DNA from: Porphyra umbilicalis
Lineage: Eukaryota; Rhodophyta; Bangiophyceae; Bangiales; Bangiaceae
DNA length: 64,000 bases
NCBI GenBank assembly: GCA_002049455.2
Contig: KV918834.1
Span: 186,001 to 250,000 of the forward strand
Direction: 5' to 3'
Part shown: piece after piece, positions 43,985-54,817 of the stretch
Numbering within the stretch: the first letter of the stretch is position 1
Layout of the letters: every line of letters begins with the position of its first letter
Position numbers and translations under genes: made by a program
The notes under the pieces: generated by a model
What the model saw: only the letters and a program-made list of their open reading frames with translations
What the model was told of the DNA's origin: nothing
Databases searched by the model: none

Positions 43985-44900
43985 AGCCCCCTACATCACC
44001 ACAGCGCGATCAGCTCTTTCGGGCGATCGGCGGCGGACTGCCTCGTACCCACCTTAGGGGTGAAGGGAGAACTTCCACAGTGAGGACCGCCCACCCGGTG
44101 GGGCGGCCAACTAAAAAAAACCAGCAGTTCGCCCCAGCAAAGGGACACAGCCCGCGGGAATAATTGCGCGCAACGGCCCTCCTGGGCGGTGTGCACGAGT
44201 TCAGCGCGCACCCACCGGCGGGGTGACGAGCTCGAAAAAACAAGTCAAGCCGGCCCACCTGGTGTGCCGGCGACTAGCAACAGCCAGCGGTTGGCCCACG
44301 AAAAAGGGACACAGCCCGCGGAAATAATAGCGCGCAACGGCCCTCCTGGGCGGTGTGCACGAGTTCGGCGCGCACCCACCGGCGGGGTGACGAGCTCGAA
44401 AAAACATGTCAAGCCGGCCCACCTGGTGTGCCGGCGACTCGCAACAACCAGCGGTCGGCCCCAGCAAAAGGGACACAGCCCGCGGTGCAAGTAACGCGCA
44501 ACCGCCCGCGCAGGCAGTATGGACGTGTTCGGCGCGCACCCACCGGCGGGGTGACGAGCTCGAAATTACAAGTCAAGCCGGCCCACCCGGTGTGCCGGCG
44601 ACTCGTAAATGCCAGCGTTCAGCCCTAGAAAAAGGGACACATCCCGCTGCACAAGCCAGCCCCGCTCGCCCGAATGGGCGATTGGTGACACTCTCACACA
44701 AGCACGCGCCGGCGGGGTGACGATTGATAATCCACAGTGAAGACCGCCCACCCGGTGTGGCGGCCACTCCAAAATGCCAGCGGTTGGCCCCCCGCGAGAG
44801 GGACACAGCCCGCGGCTCCGCCAATGCGCGATCGCCCGTTGGGGCGCTCCGCGGCGGTCTGGCCCGCACCCACCGGCGGGGTAGCGGGCCTCAAAGCTCA
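43985..44900. repeat. Satellite array, ~164-bp period, about six units
   Basis: The marker GGGACACAGCCCGCGG recurs at about 44142, 44307, 44469, 44634 (variant) and 44799, that is every 163-165 bp. A second marker, CACCGGCGGGGTGACGAGC, recurs between them. The outer units are more diverged. One minus frame stays open through several units, but that follows from a unit length that is not always a multiple of three and from base composition. I see no coding signal. Confidence 0.88.
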
Positions 44901-45274
44901 ATCGTGCCCCCAAAAACAAAGCAACGGGGAAGTGGGAAAGGTGGGAACAGGGTGTGCAATAGTAGAATGAGATCAAGAGAGGGGGGACAGTATTAACAAG
45001 CAAGTAGTGGATCGGTACATGCATCGCTGAAGTACTAGACGTACTGAGGTACGGTACAGTGATGGCACTAGCTCGACGACGGTGACCCGTCATGCCGAGA
45101 CCGCACGTGCTGCTCTCCGAGTGCGGCGGAGGACAGTACCAGGCTCGGCCACGTGCTCTGGGCGTGCCACGGCCAGTCGTGGCCGCCACAGCCGCGCGTG
45201 CCGCTGAGGGGCTGTGCGCTCCCCCCCCCACACCGGATACGTCGGACACCCACGTCTGGCAGGCTGCGCGACGG

Positions 45275-45470
45275 GCGCGGAACACCATGTGAGATCACCC
45301 GTCGGCCCCGGCTGGGTGGGCCGAATAGTGAGCAATCTCGAGAAACGATGGACACTGTTGCCTGGCGGCGACGTGGAGGGCGCGGAGCACCATGTGAGAT
45401 CACATGTCGGCGGTGGACGGGTGGACCGGATACTGAGCAATCTCGGGAAACGATGCAAAATATTTACCAC
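45275..45470. repeat. ~105-bp direct duplication
   Basis: GCGCGGAACACCATGTGAGA at 45275 and GCGCGGAGCACCATGTGAGA at 45380 begin two copies. Each ends in GAGCAATCTCG-x-GAAACGATG. The middle is more diverged. Confidence 0.8.
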
Positions 45471-46116
45471 ATGCAATCACACGTGCAATCAAATACACGC
45501 CGCCGTTGCCGACAGAGATCTGCAGCAATACTGTAATCAGCACCGGCGACGTTTCAGCGTACCCTGACTGGCTGCTAGACCAGGGTTTAGGGACTCATCG
45601 CACCAGGACGTGGTTCTGGTTCTACGTGATTAGTGCAACATGCATATGACGTGACGCGACGGCGACAAATACGTCAACTTACGGTTTTCGTGCCCCGCAT
45701 CTCCCGCTGGAGAGCAGTAGGCTGCTCCACGCATGTCCTGTATCCGGCTCTGAGAGGGCATCTGCGCCTGCTCAGGGAGGTCATGAGGTCCAGCTCTGCG
45801 GGGCACTGACCCACGGAGATCCTGCTCTGGTGCTCGGGAGCTATGCGCTCGCCTCATATCCGACTCACTGAGAGCGTACGCCTTCTCTTTGGCTGCTCCG
45901 AGTCACTCTGTAGTGCAGCGCCCATAGCTACGCCCACCACACCTGATCCTGGGATTACTCCACTGTGCCTGAGACCTCGCTACGCTTGCGGCTCGCACGG
46001 TGCGCACGGTAACTGAGACTTGGTGACACGTGCGGAGATACACATCTCGACTGCCTCCCTGATGCGCTTGCGGAGCGACGGACGTTGATTGAGACGCGGT
46101 CACGGTTGCAAATACA
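45471..46116. other. Spacer, nothing recognised
   Basis: Short frames only; it forms the 5' flank of the gene at 46117. Confidence 0.4.
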
Positions 46117-47144
46117 ATGCCCAGCAGGGACTCTGATGATGCTCCTGATGCTCCCCCCCCATCGCCAGTTGTCAATGGCGCCCTGTTCGCGAGCGTCTGG
46201 AACGCACATGGAGTACGTTTCCCGCTTGAATCAGTGGTGTTTCGTGCACGGCTTCTGTCCGAGTTCCTATCTCGGATGATCCCTGATCGATTACTGATTG
46301 TACGAGTTTTCGGACGCTGTCTAACCCGTACGCATCATCCTCGTACTCGTGCCTTTCTGCCGCTGTGGCGCACCACTTGCTGAACCAGGATGACTTGAGT
46401 GTTCTGTCTTCGCGGTACGCGCAGGCGATGCTAAAGAAGATCTCCAATGGAACAGTGAGCCCTGGGAAAAGTGGTAGTACCGTGGACTCGCCCGAACACG
46501 ATTGCCTCTCATGGCTGGCCCCCCCTGGACAGCTGGTAGGACCCAACAGAGACTGTACTCGCTCACTTCGTGCAGTCATGACCAAAGCTGTCGAGAAGTA
46601 CGTGAACCAGATAGATTACGCTGCTCACGGCTGGTCAGGAAACAGACGTGCTGTACACATGGCACTGAAGAAGGCTCTACGCACACGCTGCAACCGAAGA
46701 CGCACCTTTGCTCGACTGCTTGCATATCGGACTCTCGGAGTATACATGGACAGTGGTGTACCGGAGGCATCCATGGAACGCGTGGTCCTCAGTGCGGGCG
46801 CAGAAAATGTCGCTTCGGGCGGCGCGCTGGCCGAGAGCACAGTCGTTGGGTACCAACTGAAGCTAAAAGACGGTGACAACGAGGTCGATCGAGCGCTTGA
46901 TCTGAACGGAGCGGCCGCGACAATCATTGCTGAGCTTCTCTTTCTGGACTCAAGTGAAGTGTGGACCTCTGTGCGAGCAGCCGGAGCCGCCTGTCTGAAG
47001 AGCTATGTGGATACTCCACAGTACCCAAAGTTTTTGCGCCCGGAGAGTACCGAGGCTCGCAGCGGCGTCTTCCGGTGCATGCGGGATGAGTTGCAGGACC
47101 TCAAGGCTGGCGATTTCAATCTCTCCGATGAAGAACAAGACTAG
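46117..47144 (+). CDS. Unknown two-exon protein
   Basis: Exon 1 46117-46299 (61 codons from ATG) and exon 2 46389-47144, joined across an 89-nt GT-AG intron (donor GTACGAG, acceptor AACCAG, phase 0). The product is 312 residues. The intron was inferred because exon 1 (ALFASVWNAHGVRFPLESVV) and exon 2 (DDLSVLSSRYAQAMLKKI) both read as good protein in different frames. The middle part is basic and helical (MALKKALRTRCNRRRTFARL). The end is acidic (DFNLSDEEQD). I recognise no domain, signal peptide or membrane segment. Codon use is less GC-biased than in the genes after 51 kb and like that of nearby transposon remnants, so a mobile-element origin is possible. Confidence 0.5.
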
Positions 47145-48335
47145 AAGGCTCGTACCGCTGCTACTTGCAGTCAACCCCTTGTCGTCTACCATGCTGTCAA
47201 GGCCCACGACTCAATGCTGACGCCAGGATGACGTGCATACCGTCCTGAATACGTTTTTCATATACTGGTGGTCGCGCACGTTTTTTTTGTCGTCGCTGTT
47301 GTGTTTGACCGTCCATTTGTCTTTCTATTAATGTCATTTATTTGCTGGATCCTGTCGTTTTTCCATATGTTTTCCGCGGGTTTCTCCAATATATTTTCTT
47401 ACATCCCGTCCACGAGAAAAACTGAGGGACCTCCTATCGGTAAATCTGACAGATACACAGCGTACCCACATACGGAATCGTCTTGAAATATGTCCTTGGG
47501 ACTAGTTGCGCGCGTCGTCGCTCGAAGAAAATCAAATGCAGCTCTTCAGCCGGTCCATGAAACCATCATGTGGATAATACGGTCCTCCATATTGAGGACC
47601 TCCTTGGAGGAAATACCTGGCTTCATTTGCCGCAATGTTCTGTCGCACTTTCCCGGAATCATCGTCATGCATGTGTCTCGCATCGTACACAGAGCTAGTC
47701 CTTTGTCTATTCCGGGGATGGTTTGGCCGTCTGACGTCGCACTCGTCCCTGGTTCAGGCTCTTGCGCAGGTCTCAAGCGAGGAATGAAGCGTTGCTCGTG
47801 CTCTTGCTTCGAGTACATCGCCTGAATGGGATTTTGATAAAACTCTGGACCAGTGTCTTGAAAATGCCTATGGTTTCACTTCGGGTTCAGTCCAGAGACC
47901 ATACCCCAAGATACGCCGCGAAGCTATGTTGTAAAACAGCCTGCAAGACAGTCGTGGAAACAGTCCGGAAAACAGTCCGGACAACAGTCCCTGAACTGAT
48001 CTCAGGACCATCTTGCATCGAAAACCAAGGTAATCACAGGATTGCACCAGACAAATTCCGAGAACGATCTGCGGGACGAATCGAGCCGTCTCAGGAGATA
48101 ATCCTCAAGATTATCTCTCAGAATTGCAGGAACTTTCCTAAAGATACGCCTCAGAGCTGCCTTCGATCGAAGAATAATTCTTGCTCCTTATTTCTTTCAG
48201 AAGAACAGATCTCACTTTATCTCGTGAATTTCATACCACCACGCAGTGTCTCCCCAGCAGCGTTTGCGCGTGAATACATGATAAGCACCACTGCGCTGGG
48301 GTTCCAAGGTGGGATTTCCCCTCGAATTTTCTTGC
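47145..48335. other. Lower-GC spacer
   Basis: A plus frame from 47762 to 48577 stays open but joins ordinary low-complexity DNA to the GCC repeat downstream. It contains a short tandem of GGAAACAGTCCG / GGAAAACAGTCCG / GGACAACAGTCCC (47955-47992). No domain recognised. Confidence 0.4.
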
Positions 48336-48640
48336 AGGGGCCGGTGCCGGCGCCCAGAGAGGCGGGGACGCCGCCGCCGCCGTCGCCGCCGCCGCCGCTG
48401 TACCGGGCGGCCGCGACCCCGCCGCAGGTTCGGGCGCGCCGCAAGGCCAATATGCCGCCGCCGCCGCCGCCGTACGAGGGGGCCGCCACGCCGCCGCAGG
48501 TGCCGGCGTACCGGGCTGCGGCAAAGCCTCCGCCGCCGCCGCCGCACCAGGCGGCGGCGACGCCGTCGCAGAGATAGGAAACGCCGAAAATTGCATTCAC
48601 GGATGAACGCCGTGAATGCAGCCGTGAATGCTGTGCTCGC
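48336..48640. repeat. Dispersed GC-rich minisatellite, copy 1
   Basis: Units contain GACGCCGCCGCAGGTGCCGG variants separated by (GCC)n tracts and TACCGGGCGGC or CACCAGGCGGC. The array ends in a cluster of TTCACGG / CCGTGAATG motifs at about 48594-48635. The same two parts recur at 50505-50810. Confidence 0.75.
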
Positions 48641-50500
48641 ACCTGAGGGGGGGGGCGGAGGGGAGCGCTGGGGGGGGGGGGGGGGGGGACAATTAGAGCA
48701 TCGCTGACAAATAAAACATATGATTTTCGATGGTCTCGTCGATTCTTACCATCGCTGACCTTACCTATAGGATTACCCAGCGACGTGCACCCCCCCCCCC
48801 GCTGCCAGCCGCCCTCTCCTCACCGCACGGCCACCGTCGGGCTTCTGCCGTCGCAGCCGCTGCCGCAGCCGCTGCCACAGCCGCTACCCGCTGCTCACTC
48901 CCTGCCTGCGGCGGATGCCCAGGGCCGCTGTCGCCACGAGCCCAGTACCTGCGGTGGCAGTCCGGCCGCCGCCGTCGCCGCTCCATCCGCTTGCCGGTTG
49001 CGGCACCTCCCCGCCGCGCCGCGCCCCGCCGCCCCCGCCTCCCCCCCCCCCTCACATGCTTCCTCCTGGTTTTCGCTCACGAATCCCCCACGTGTGTGTA
49101 TCACGCGTCAAGAACGACGGGTGACGGTTGGGGGCAGTGGTGACCGGCGGCGGACCGCTGGCGCCAGGCGCGGCGGCGGCGGGTGTGCAACATGGAGTGG
49201 GACGATCCTGTAGCTTTCATCAGAGTGTTTAATGCTGCATGTATCATCTCTGATGTCTGGGGGGCATAAGAACTGCTGTTCAGAGGCTGAGCAGCAGGAC
49301 GTGAGCCGGCGGAGGTTGGGGTGCTATTGTCTTCATCTGCAATGTTAAAGTGTAGAACAGGACACGAAGAAGTTGTCTGCGCGCTTAGCCACTTATACTA
49401 CCGTTCATAGCGCACTTGATAGACCCAGGAACGACTCACGAAGAAAAAGATGTTGTCATCGTCTCAAGAAGTGTCTCGTGCACACCCCCCACGTGAACCG
49501 ATCTGGAACCCGGCAGGAAGGGCAATCCGGAACATGCCCTCGCTGTGCAAACATACGTTGTTGAAACATGGGCATCTCTCTGTTATTTCTAGACCTCTTG
49601 AGGGCGCTGAGAAAGGTAGTGCTACTTGCTAAGCTCACAGACATACACTTCTCTGCACATGAACAAGGCCGCAGTGTGTGCCACTCAGCCTTTCACCACC
49701 ACTCGTACCGCGTTTCCCAGCGCTACGCCCACACACCCGGAATCAGCACCCCACCCTCCCCAGCAACAGACAATAAGCCCCTCGTTTACAACGCCGCAGC
49801 GCCCCGCGCTGTCGCGGTGGCGGCCCCGGTGGACGCGCATGTCGCGACGGGGTCTGCGGGAGAGGTCAAAGGTGGCAGGGGGGGAAGCCGGCACGCAGCG
49901 GCAGCAGAGAGCGATGGCGACGGCAGCGGGGGCGGCAGTGGGGGCGGTAGCGAAGGAGGCGCGACAGGGGCAGCGGCGGCGGCCGGGTAGCCGCCGCATG
50001 AGCGGAATACGGCAGCGGCCGCTGCCGGGCGCCGGTGACATGGCGGGGGGGGAGCACAAGCGGCGCGGGAGGCAGTCGGCACTGCGGCGGGGGGCAGGGG
50101 GCCGGCAGCGGCAGCGACAGCCGGCAGGCAGTCCGCAGGCGGGCGGCGGCCGTGCGGCCGTGGGCAGGCGGTAGCCAGGCAGCCGCAGCAAAGACGCGGC
50201 CGGCGGCAGCGGCAGAGGCCAGGTAGCGCTGTAGGCGGGGGGGGGACGACGGCGGGGGCTGCAGGAGGCAGCCGGGCAGCGAGGGGATGAGTGACGGGGG
50301 TGACGGGCTGCATCGTAGGGGGGGTAGCGGGACGTCGCTGGGTATTCCCAATGATCTATAGGAAATAGGAAGGGATTCATGTCAGTAAGCCGGCCGGGTG
50401 TCTGCGTCAGAACGGCCCATTGGAGACCGACAGCTGGGACGTGTCTGATCGTGCCCTGAGCGCTCAGACTGAAACAACGACGCTCTCTGATTGGCCAATG
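48641..50500. other. GC-rich spacer with G-runs
   Basis: G-runs at about 48669-48688 (nearly 20 bases). Between 49790 and 50290 both strands stay open with Ala/Pro/Arg-rich frames, which I consider compositional. No gene recognised. Confidence 0.4.
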
Positions 50501-50504
50501 TAGC

Positions 50505-50810
50505 ATTCACGGGCAGCATTCACGGCCTGCACCCGTGAATGGTGATCCGCCCGATTCCTTCACGCCGTCGCAGGTGCCGGTGCACATAGAGACAGCAACG
50601 CCGCCGTCGCCGCCGCCGCCGCCGCCGCCACCGCCGCCGCCGCCGTACCAGGCAGCGGCGACGCCGCCGCAGGTGCGGGCGGACAGCGAGTCGAAAACAC
50701 CGCCGCCGCCACCGCCGTCCCAGGCGGGGGCGACGCCGCCGCAGGTGCCGGCGGACCGCAGGGACGCGATGCCGTCGCATGTGCCGGCGGACCGGGAGGG
50801 GGCCCCCTCG
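50505..50810. repeat. Dispersed GC-rich minisatellite, copy 2
   Basis: Begins with AGCATTCACGG repeated, then CCGTGAATGG, followed by units ACGCCGCCGCAGGTGC and GGCGGACCG separated by (GCC)n tracts. It matches 48336-48640, but with the TTCACGG cluster on the other side, so one copy is rearranged or inverted in its parts. Confidence 0.75.
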
Positions 50811-51436
50811 GCGGCGGCGTGCCCCGGGGCACGCCGCCGCCCCCGCCACCGTGCCAGCATTCGCACGCAAGCCAACCACTGCGGTCACTGCGCTGGGCTT
50901 GGATGCAGAGATTGGAAGCAGGATAGCAGACGGCGACAAGGAGAGAAGACGGGGGTCAAGGGGCGGGAGGAGCAGAACGCGCACCGGGTTTATTCGCATC
51001 CAAGCAAAGACGAGCCATAGAAACAAAAAGTCACATGCAGCGTCGCAGCAAAAGCAATGGCCGGCACAGGCAGGCGCCAGTCAGCACGCACACAGGCGCA
51101 GCACGAGTGGGCAGAGGCGCAAGCCCGTCCCGACCGCCCTCCGCCGCGCGTGTCCCACCAAAGCGCCCGCCCGAGGCGGGCGCGCGTCGTGGGAAGCGTC
51201 CACCCACCGCGGGCGGCGCCGTGCCAGTCCAGCCCGAGGGCGGCACAAGCGCCGCGACAAAGTCAAGCAGGGCGTAAAACCAAGCATAGGGGGGGGGGGG
51301 GGGGGGCACCAAGCGCGCAGCCGCGCAAAACGCCCGTCCGTAGCCCACCGACCAACGTCGGCGGGGCCCCGCGGCGGGCGGCCCGGCGCACCCGCGTGCG
51401 CCCGCACCCCCCACGGCGGGGGGCGGGGGCGCGCCC

Positions 51437-53154
51437 CTACTCGGCGTCCCAGGCGCCCCCCCACTCGGTTTCCGACTCGGCGTCGGCGGCGAGTTGGACG
51501 AGGAGCGCGGCGTCGGTGGCGGGCGCGGCGGCCGCAACGGGGCCGCCCGTGCCAACGGTGGTTGCAGCCGCCGGCGGCGCGAGCGCAGTGCCCCACGGGA
51601 CGGCCAGCCGCTCCGGCACGGTCGGCTCCTTCCACGCGCGCCCCGCCGCGGGGCCGCCGCGCAGACGCGCGTCGGCGCCGTCGGCGTCGTGCGCGCCCCA
51701 CGCCGAAAAGGCCGTCTGCTGCGACCGCGCGCCGTCGGTCGGGGGCGCCGCGACCGGCGGGGGGCCCGCGCCGCCGGCGGGGTGGCGGCCCGAGTGGCCG
51801 GCAGCGTCCCACCCCGAGTCGTCCTCCGTGGCGGGTACGGCGGACGGCTGCAGCGTCCGCAAAAAGCTCGAGATCAACGAGTGGGTGGGGGCGCCGGCCG
51901 ACACGGCGGGCACCCCACTGCCCACAGGGGCCCCCGCGGGGGTGGCCGGCTCCGCCTTGGTAACGGGCTCCTCATCACAGACGAGCGGCTCGGGGAGGGG
52001 CACCCCGGGTTTCTGGCGCGTCGCCGTCAACAAGAGCGGCACCCGCGCGTCGTCGTCGGGGCCAGCACCGGCGGCGGCCCGCGCCGCAGCGGCGGCCCGT
52101 GCCGCCACCGCCGCCGGTCGGGCGCGCCACAAGGAGTAGGCATAGGCGACCGACACGGCGGTCCACACGGCCAGCAGCACCCACAACGACCAATGGTCCA
52201 TGTCGTCAGCCCCCGCCACGAGCGCCGCCACCTCGGCTGGGCCAAGCGCCGACGCCACAGGGGGTGGCACGACCCCGCCGTCGGCGCCCGCGGCGGCCGC
52301 CGCAGCGGCCGTCGCGTCCGCGTCCGCGTCTGCCACGCGCGGGGGGGGCGTCAACACCTCCCCCGCCGCGTGGGCGGCGGTGAGGCTCGCCCACAACGCC
52401 CCCGCCCCCGCGTCCGCGTCGGCCACCCCCCCCCCCCCTCCCCGTCGCGCGCCGCACACAGGCGGTGCGCGTCGCCCGCGTCGGCGCCGACGACGGCCGC
52501 AAAAAAGCGGTCGTCGGCCGCCCACCCGTCCATACACAGGTTCAACTCGCGTTGGCGCGCGTGGAGCCAGTCGACCGGCGGCGGGGGACCGGGCGGCACG
52601 TCCCCGCCGCCGCCGTCATCGTTGCCGCCGCCGCCGCCAGCCTCCACGGCCGCCGCCACCGACGTGGCGGCCACCTCCCACCGACGCCGGCGGAACGCCG
52701 CCAACCGTGCCTCGACGGTGCGGCACTCGGGCGACGGGGGCGACGGCGGGGGGCGGCGGCACGCCGCCAACACGTAGCTAACGACGGGGTGCACGAGCTG
52801 CTCCGCCGCCTCGGCAGCGGCGCCGGGGGGGGGGGGCACGTCTGAGATGTAGCAAAAGTGGAGCACCTCGGCCGCCGCCTGCGCGACGCACGAGGTGGCC
52901 GCTTGGCGGGCCGTCGCGGTGGCCACCGCCGCGGTGATCGCGGGGGTGGTGTCTGCGGCGGCGGCGGCGGCGGCGGCGGGCAGGGTGATGGCCGCGGTGG
53001 CGGCGGCGGCGGCGGCGGCGGCCACCCGCGGAGTGGACCTCCAGCGGGGGCGGCGGCACCGCCGGCGATGGGTACCGACGGCGGGGGGCCCGCCCGTGGG
53101 GCAGGCCGCACCACGCGCGCCGGCGGCCGGCGCAACCACCAACACGGACGCCAT
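51437..53154 (-). CDS. Unknown one-pass membrane protein, frame switch at a 13-C run
   Basis: The ATG at 53154 opens MASVLVVAPAAGARG, followed by Ala-rich helices. The segment AAAEVLHFCYISDVPPPPGA, a helical part, and VDWLHARQRELNLCMDGWAA read as a folded domain. At the poly-C run 52426-52438 (poly-G on the coding strand) the sensible frame changes. It then continues as GPAEVAALVAGADDMDHW, a clear membrane helix (SLWVLLAVWTAVSVAYAYSL), basic residues, and a Ser/Pro/Ala-rich tail with an acidic end (DAESETEWGGAWDAE). The length is about 570 residues. No family is recognised. The layout suggests a tail facing the cytosol or stroma. The frame change may be an assembly error in run length; no clean splice pair is visible. 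Confidence 0.55.
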
Positions 53155-53159
53155 TGGAG

Positions 53160-53572
53160 GGAGGGGGGGGGGAAGGGGAGGGGTGGGGGGGTGGGGGGGT
53201 GGGGGGGGGGGCGGGTCGGCCGCGGCGGACACGTCTGCAGGGCACGTCGCTACCGACGGCCGCTGCCCGACGGTCACGCCCAGACGGCCGGCGTCGACGG
53301 CGACGTCGTCAATCCCAAGGACGACAACGGACGCGGCAACTCCCCAAACCGCCTGCCACGGACCCCACACCCCCACACCGCCGGTCGGCGAGCGCGCCAG
53401 CCCCGCCGCGAGCCGGCACCCGTCTTATACAGGCGGGGGTGCCGGGTGGAATCGGCGCGCGCCCGTGTCGGCACGGCCACCCCCGCACACTGTTGGCGGC
53501 CGAGCCGCCGCTACGGGGCGCGCGGGCGCCGGTGCGCCCGCCGCCGCCCGCCGCCACCCGCCGCCGCCGCTG

Positions 53573-53603
<31 letters not shown>

Positions 53604-54815
53604 GGGCACCCACCACACGGGCGGCCGACCGATGCGGAAACACCATCACGGGCGCGGCGGCGGCCGCGCAAGGGATGACGGCAATGGGAACGCGTCTGCC
53701 GCGGGCGGCGGGCGGCGGCGCGGGCGGCGGCGAGGCGGTCCACCGGGCCGCCCACCGTGGGGGTCCGCCACCCCCCCCCCCGCCCCGGGGTGGGGGAACC
53801 GTCTTGTGGGGGGGGAGCGGGGAGCCCGCCGCCGCCCGCCGGCGGGCGTCGGGGTGCCGGCGAGGGCGTAGGGGGGGACCCCGCATCGGGCGCGGCGGCC
53901 CCCCGCCACGCCGGGAACGGGCGCGAGCGGGGCGCGGCCGCCGCGGCGCGGGCGGCGCGGCGCCACGGGGGTGCCCGAGGCGGCCACCGCACGCCTCACA
54001 GAGGCGCCATCAGGGGGAGCTTGGTGACGGCCACACGGGGAACGAGCGCACGCCGGCAGGCAAAATGGGGCGGGCGCGCCGACGGTCGCTCCCAGGGGCC
54101 CGTGACGGTCGCGGGGGGGGGGGGGGGGGGTGGGCGTGACGGCGGCCGCGGCGCCGCCGCCGCGGTCGCGACCGCTCGAGGCAACGCCCACGAAAATGCC
54201 GCATTGCCACGTGCACAATGAAAATAACAAAAGATGAGCACACGTGGCAAGATACCCAACGGCAGCCGCCAGCTTCCACACAGCACGGGGGACAGCGGCG
54301 CGTCGGCGGACCTCGGGCGGGGAGGCGCGGCAGAGGCATCTCGGCAACGGCAGGCGCCAGCTGGCTGCCGTCTCGGCTGTGCGCCAGGACGAGGCCGCCG
54401 CGGGCGCCTGTTGTTGGCTGGCGCAGCCGCGGCGCTGTTGTGCGCGGCGCTGTCGGGCGCCGCGGCGGCGCCAGCCAACAAAAGGGGCTGTCGTGCGCGC
54501 CCACGCGGCCACCGCCATGCCGTCGGCTTTGCGCGCGCCGCCGACTCGGTCGTCCACGGCGGCGCGGCACAGCGCGACGGCGGTCCCGGTCGCTGCCCGC
54601 GGCTCCCCGCCGCCGTCGCTGCTGCGTGTGACGGGCCCCGCAGTCGTCTCGCCATGCCGACGGCCTTTGCCGCCCCCCCCTCCCCGCCCTCGCCCCGACG
54701 CGCCCAGCCGTCGGCGGGTGGCGGCGGTGCCGACGTCGCAGCGCCCCCCTCCGCCTCCCCCCCTCGCCGCCCGTCGGCCGGCGCGCCAGCGCGCACGGCC
54801 GGCCGGCCGGCGCCG
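53160..54815. other. Very GC-rich spacer between divergent genes
   Basis: Contains G-runs (53160-53215, 54111-54131) and long compositional frames on both strands. An AT-rich patch at about 54205-54250 stands out. It is presumably promoter DNA for the two divergent neighbours. No gene recognised. Confidence 0.4.
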
Positions 54816-54817
54816 CC

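Noticed and set aside
47762-48577. A 271-codon plus-strand frame with a Pro-rich tail
   Set aside because: The tail is the GCC minisatellite read in one frame and the front part is ordinary low-GC DNA without coding character.
49685-50506. A 273-codon minus-strand Pro/Arg-rich frame
   Set aside because: Both strands are open over the same stretch and no motif is visible.
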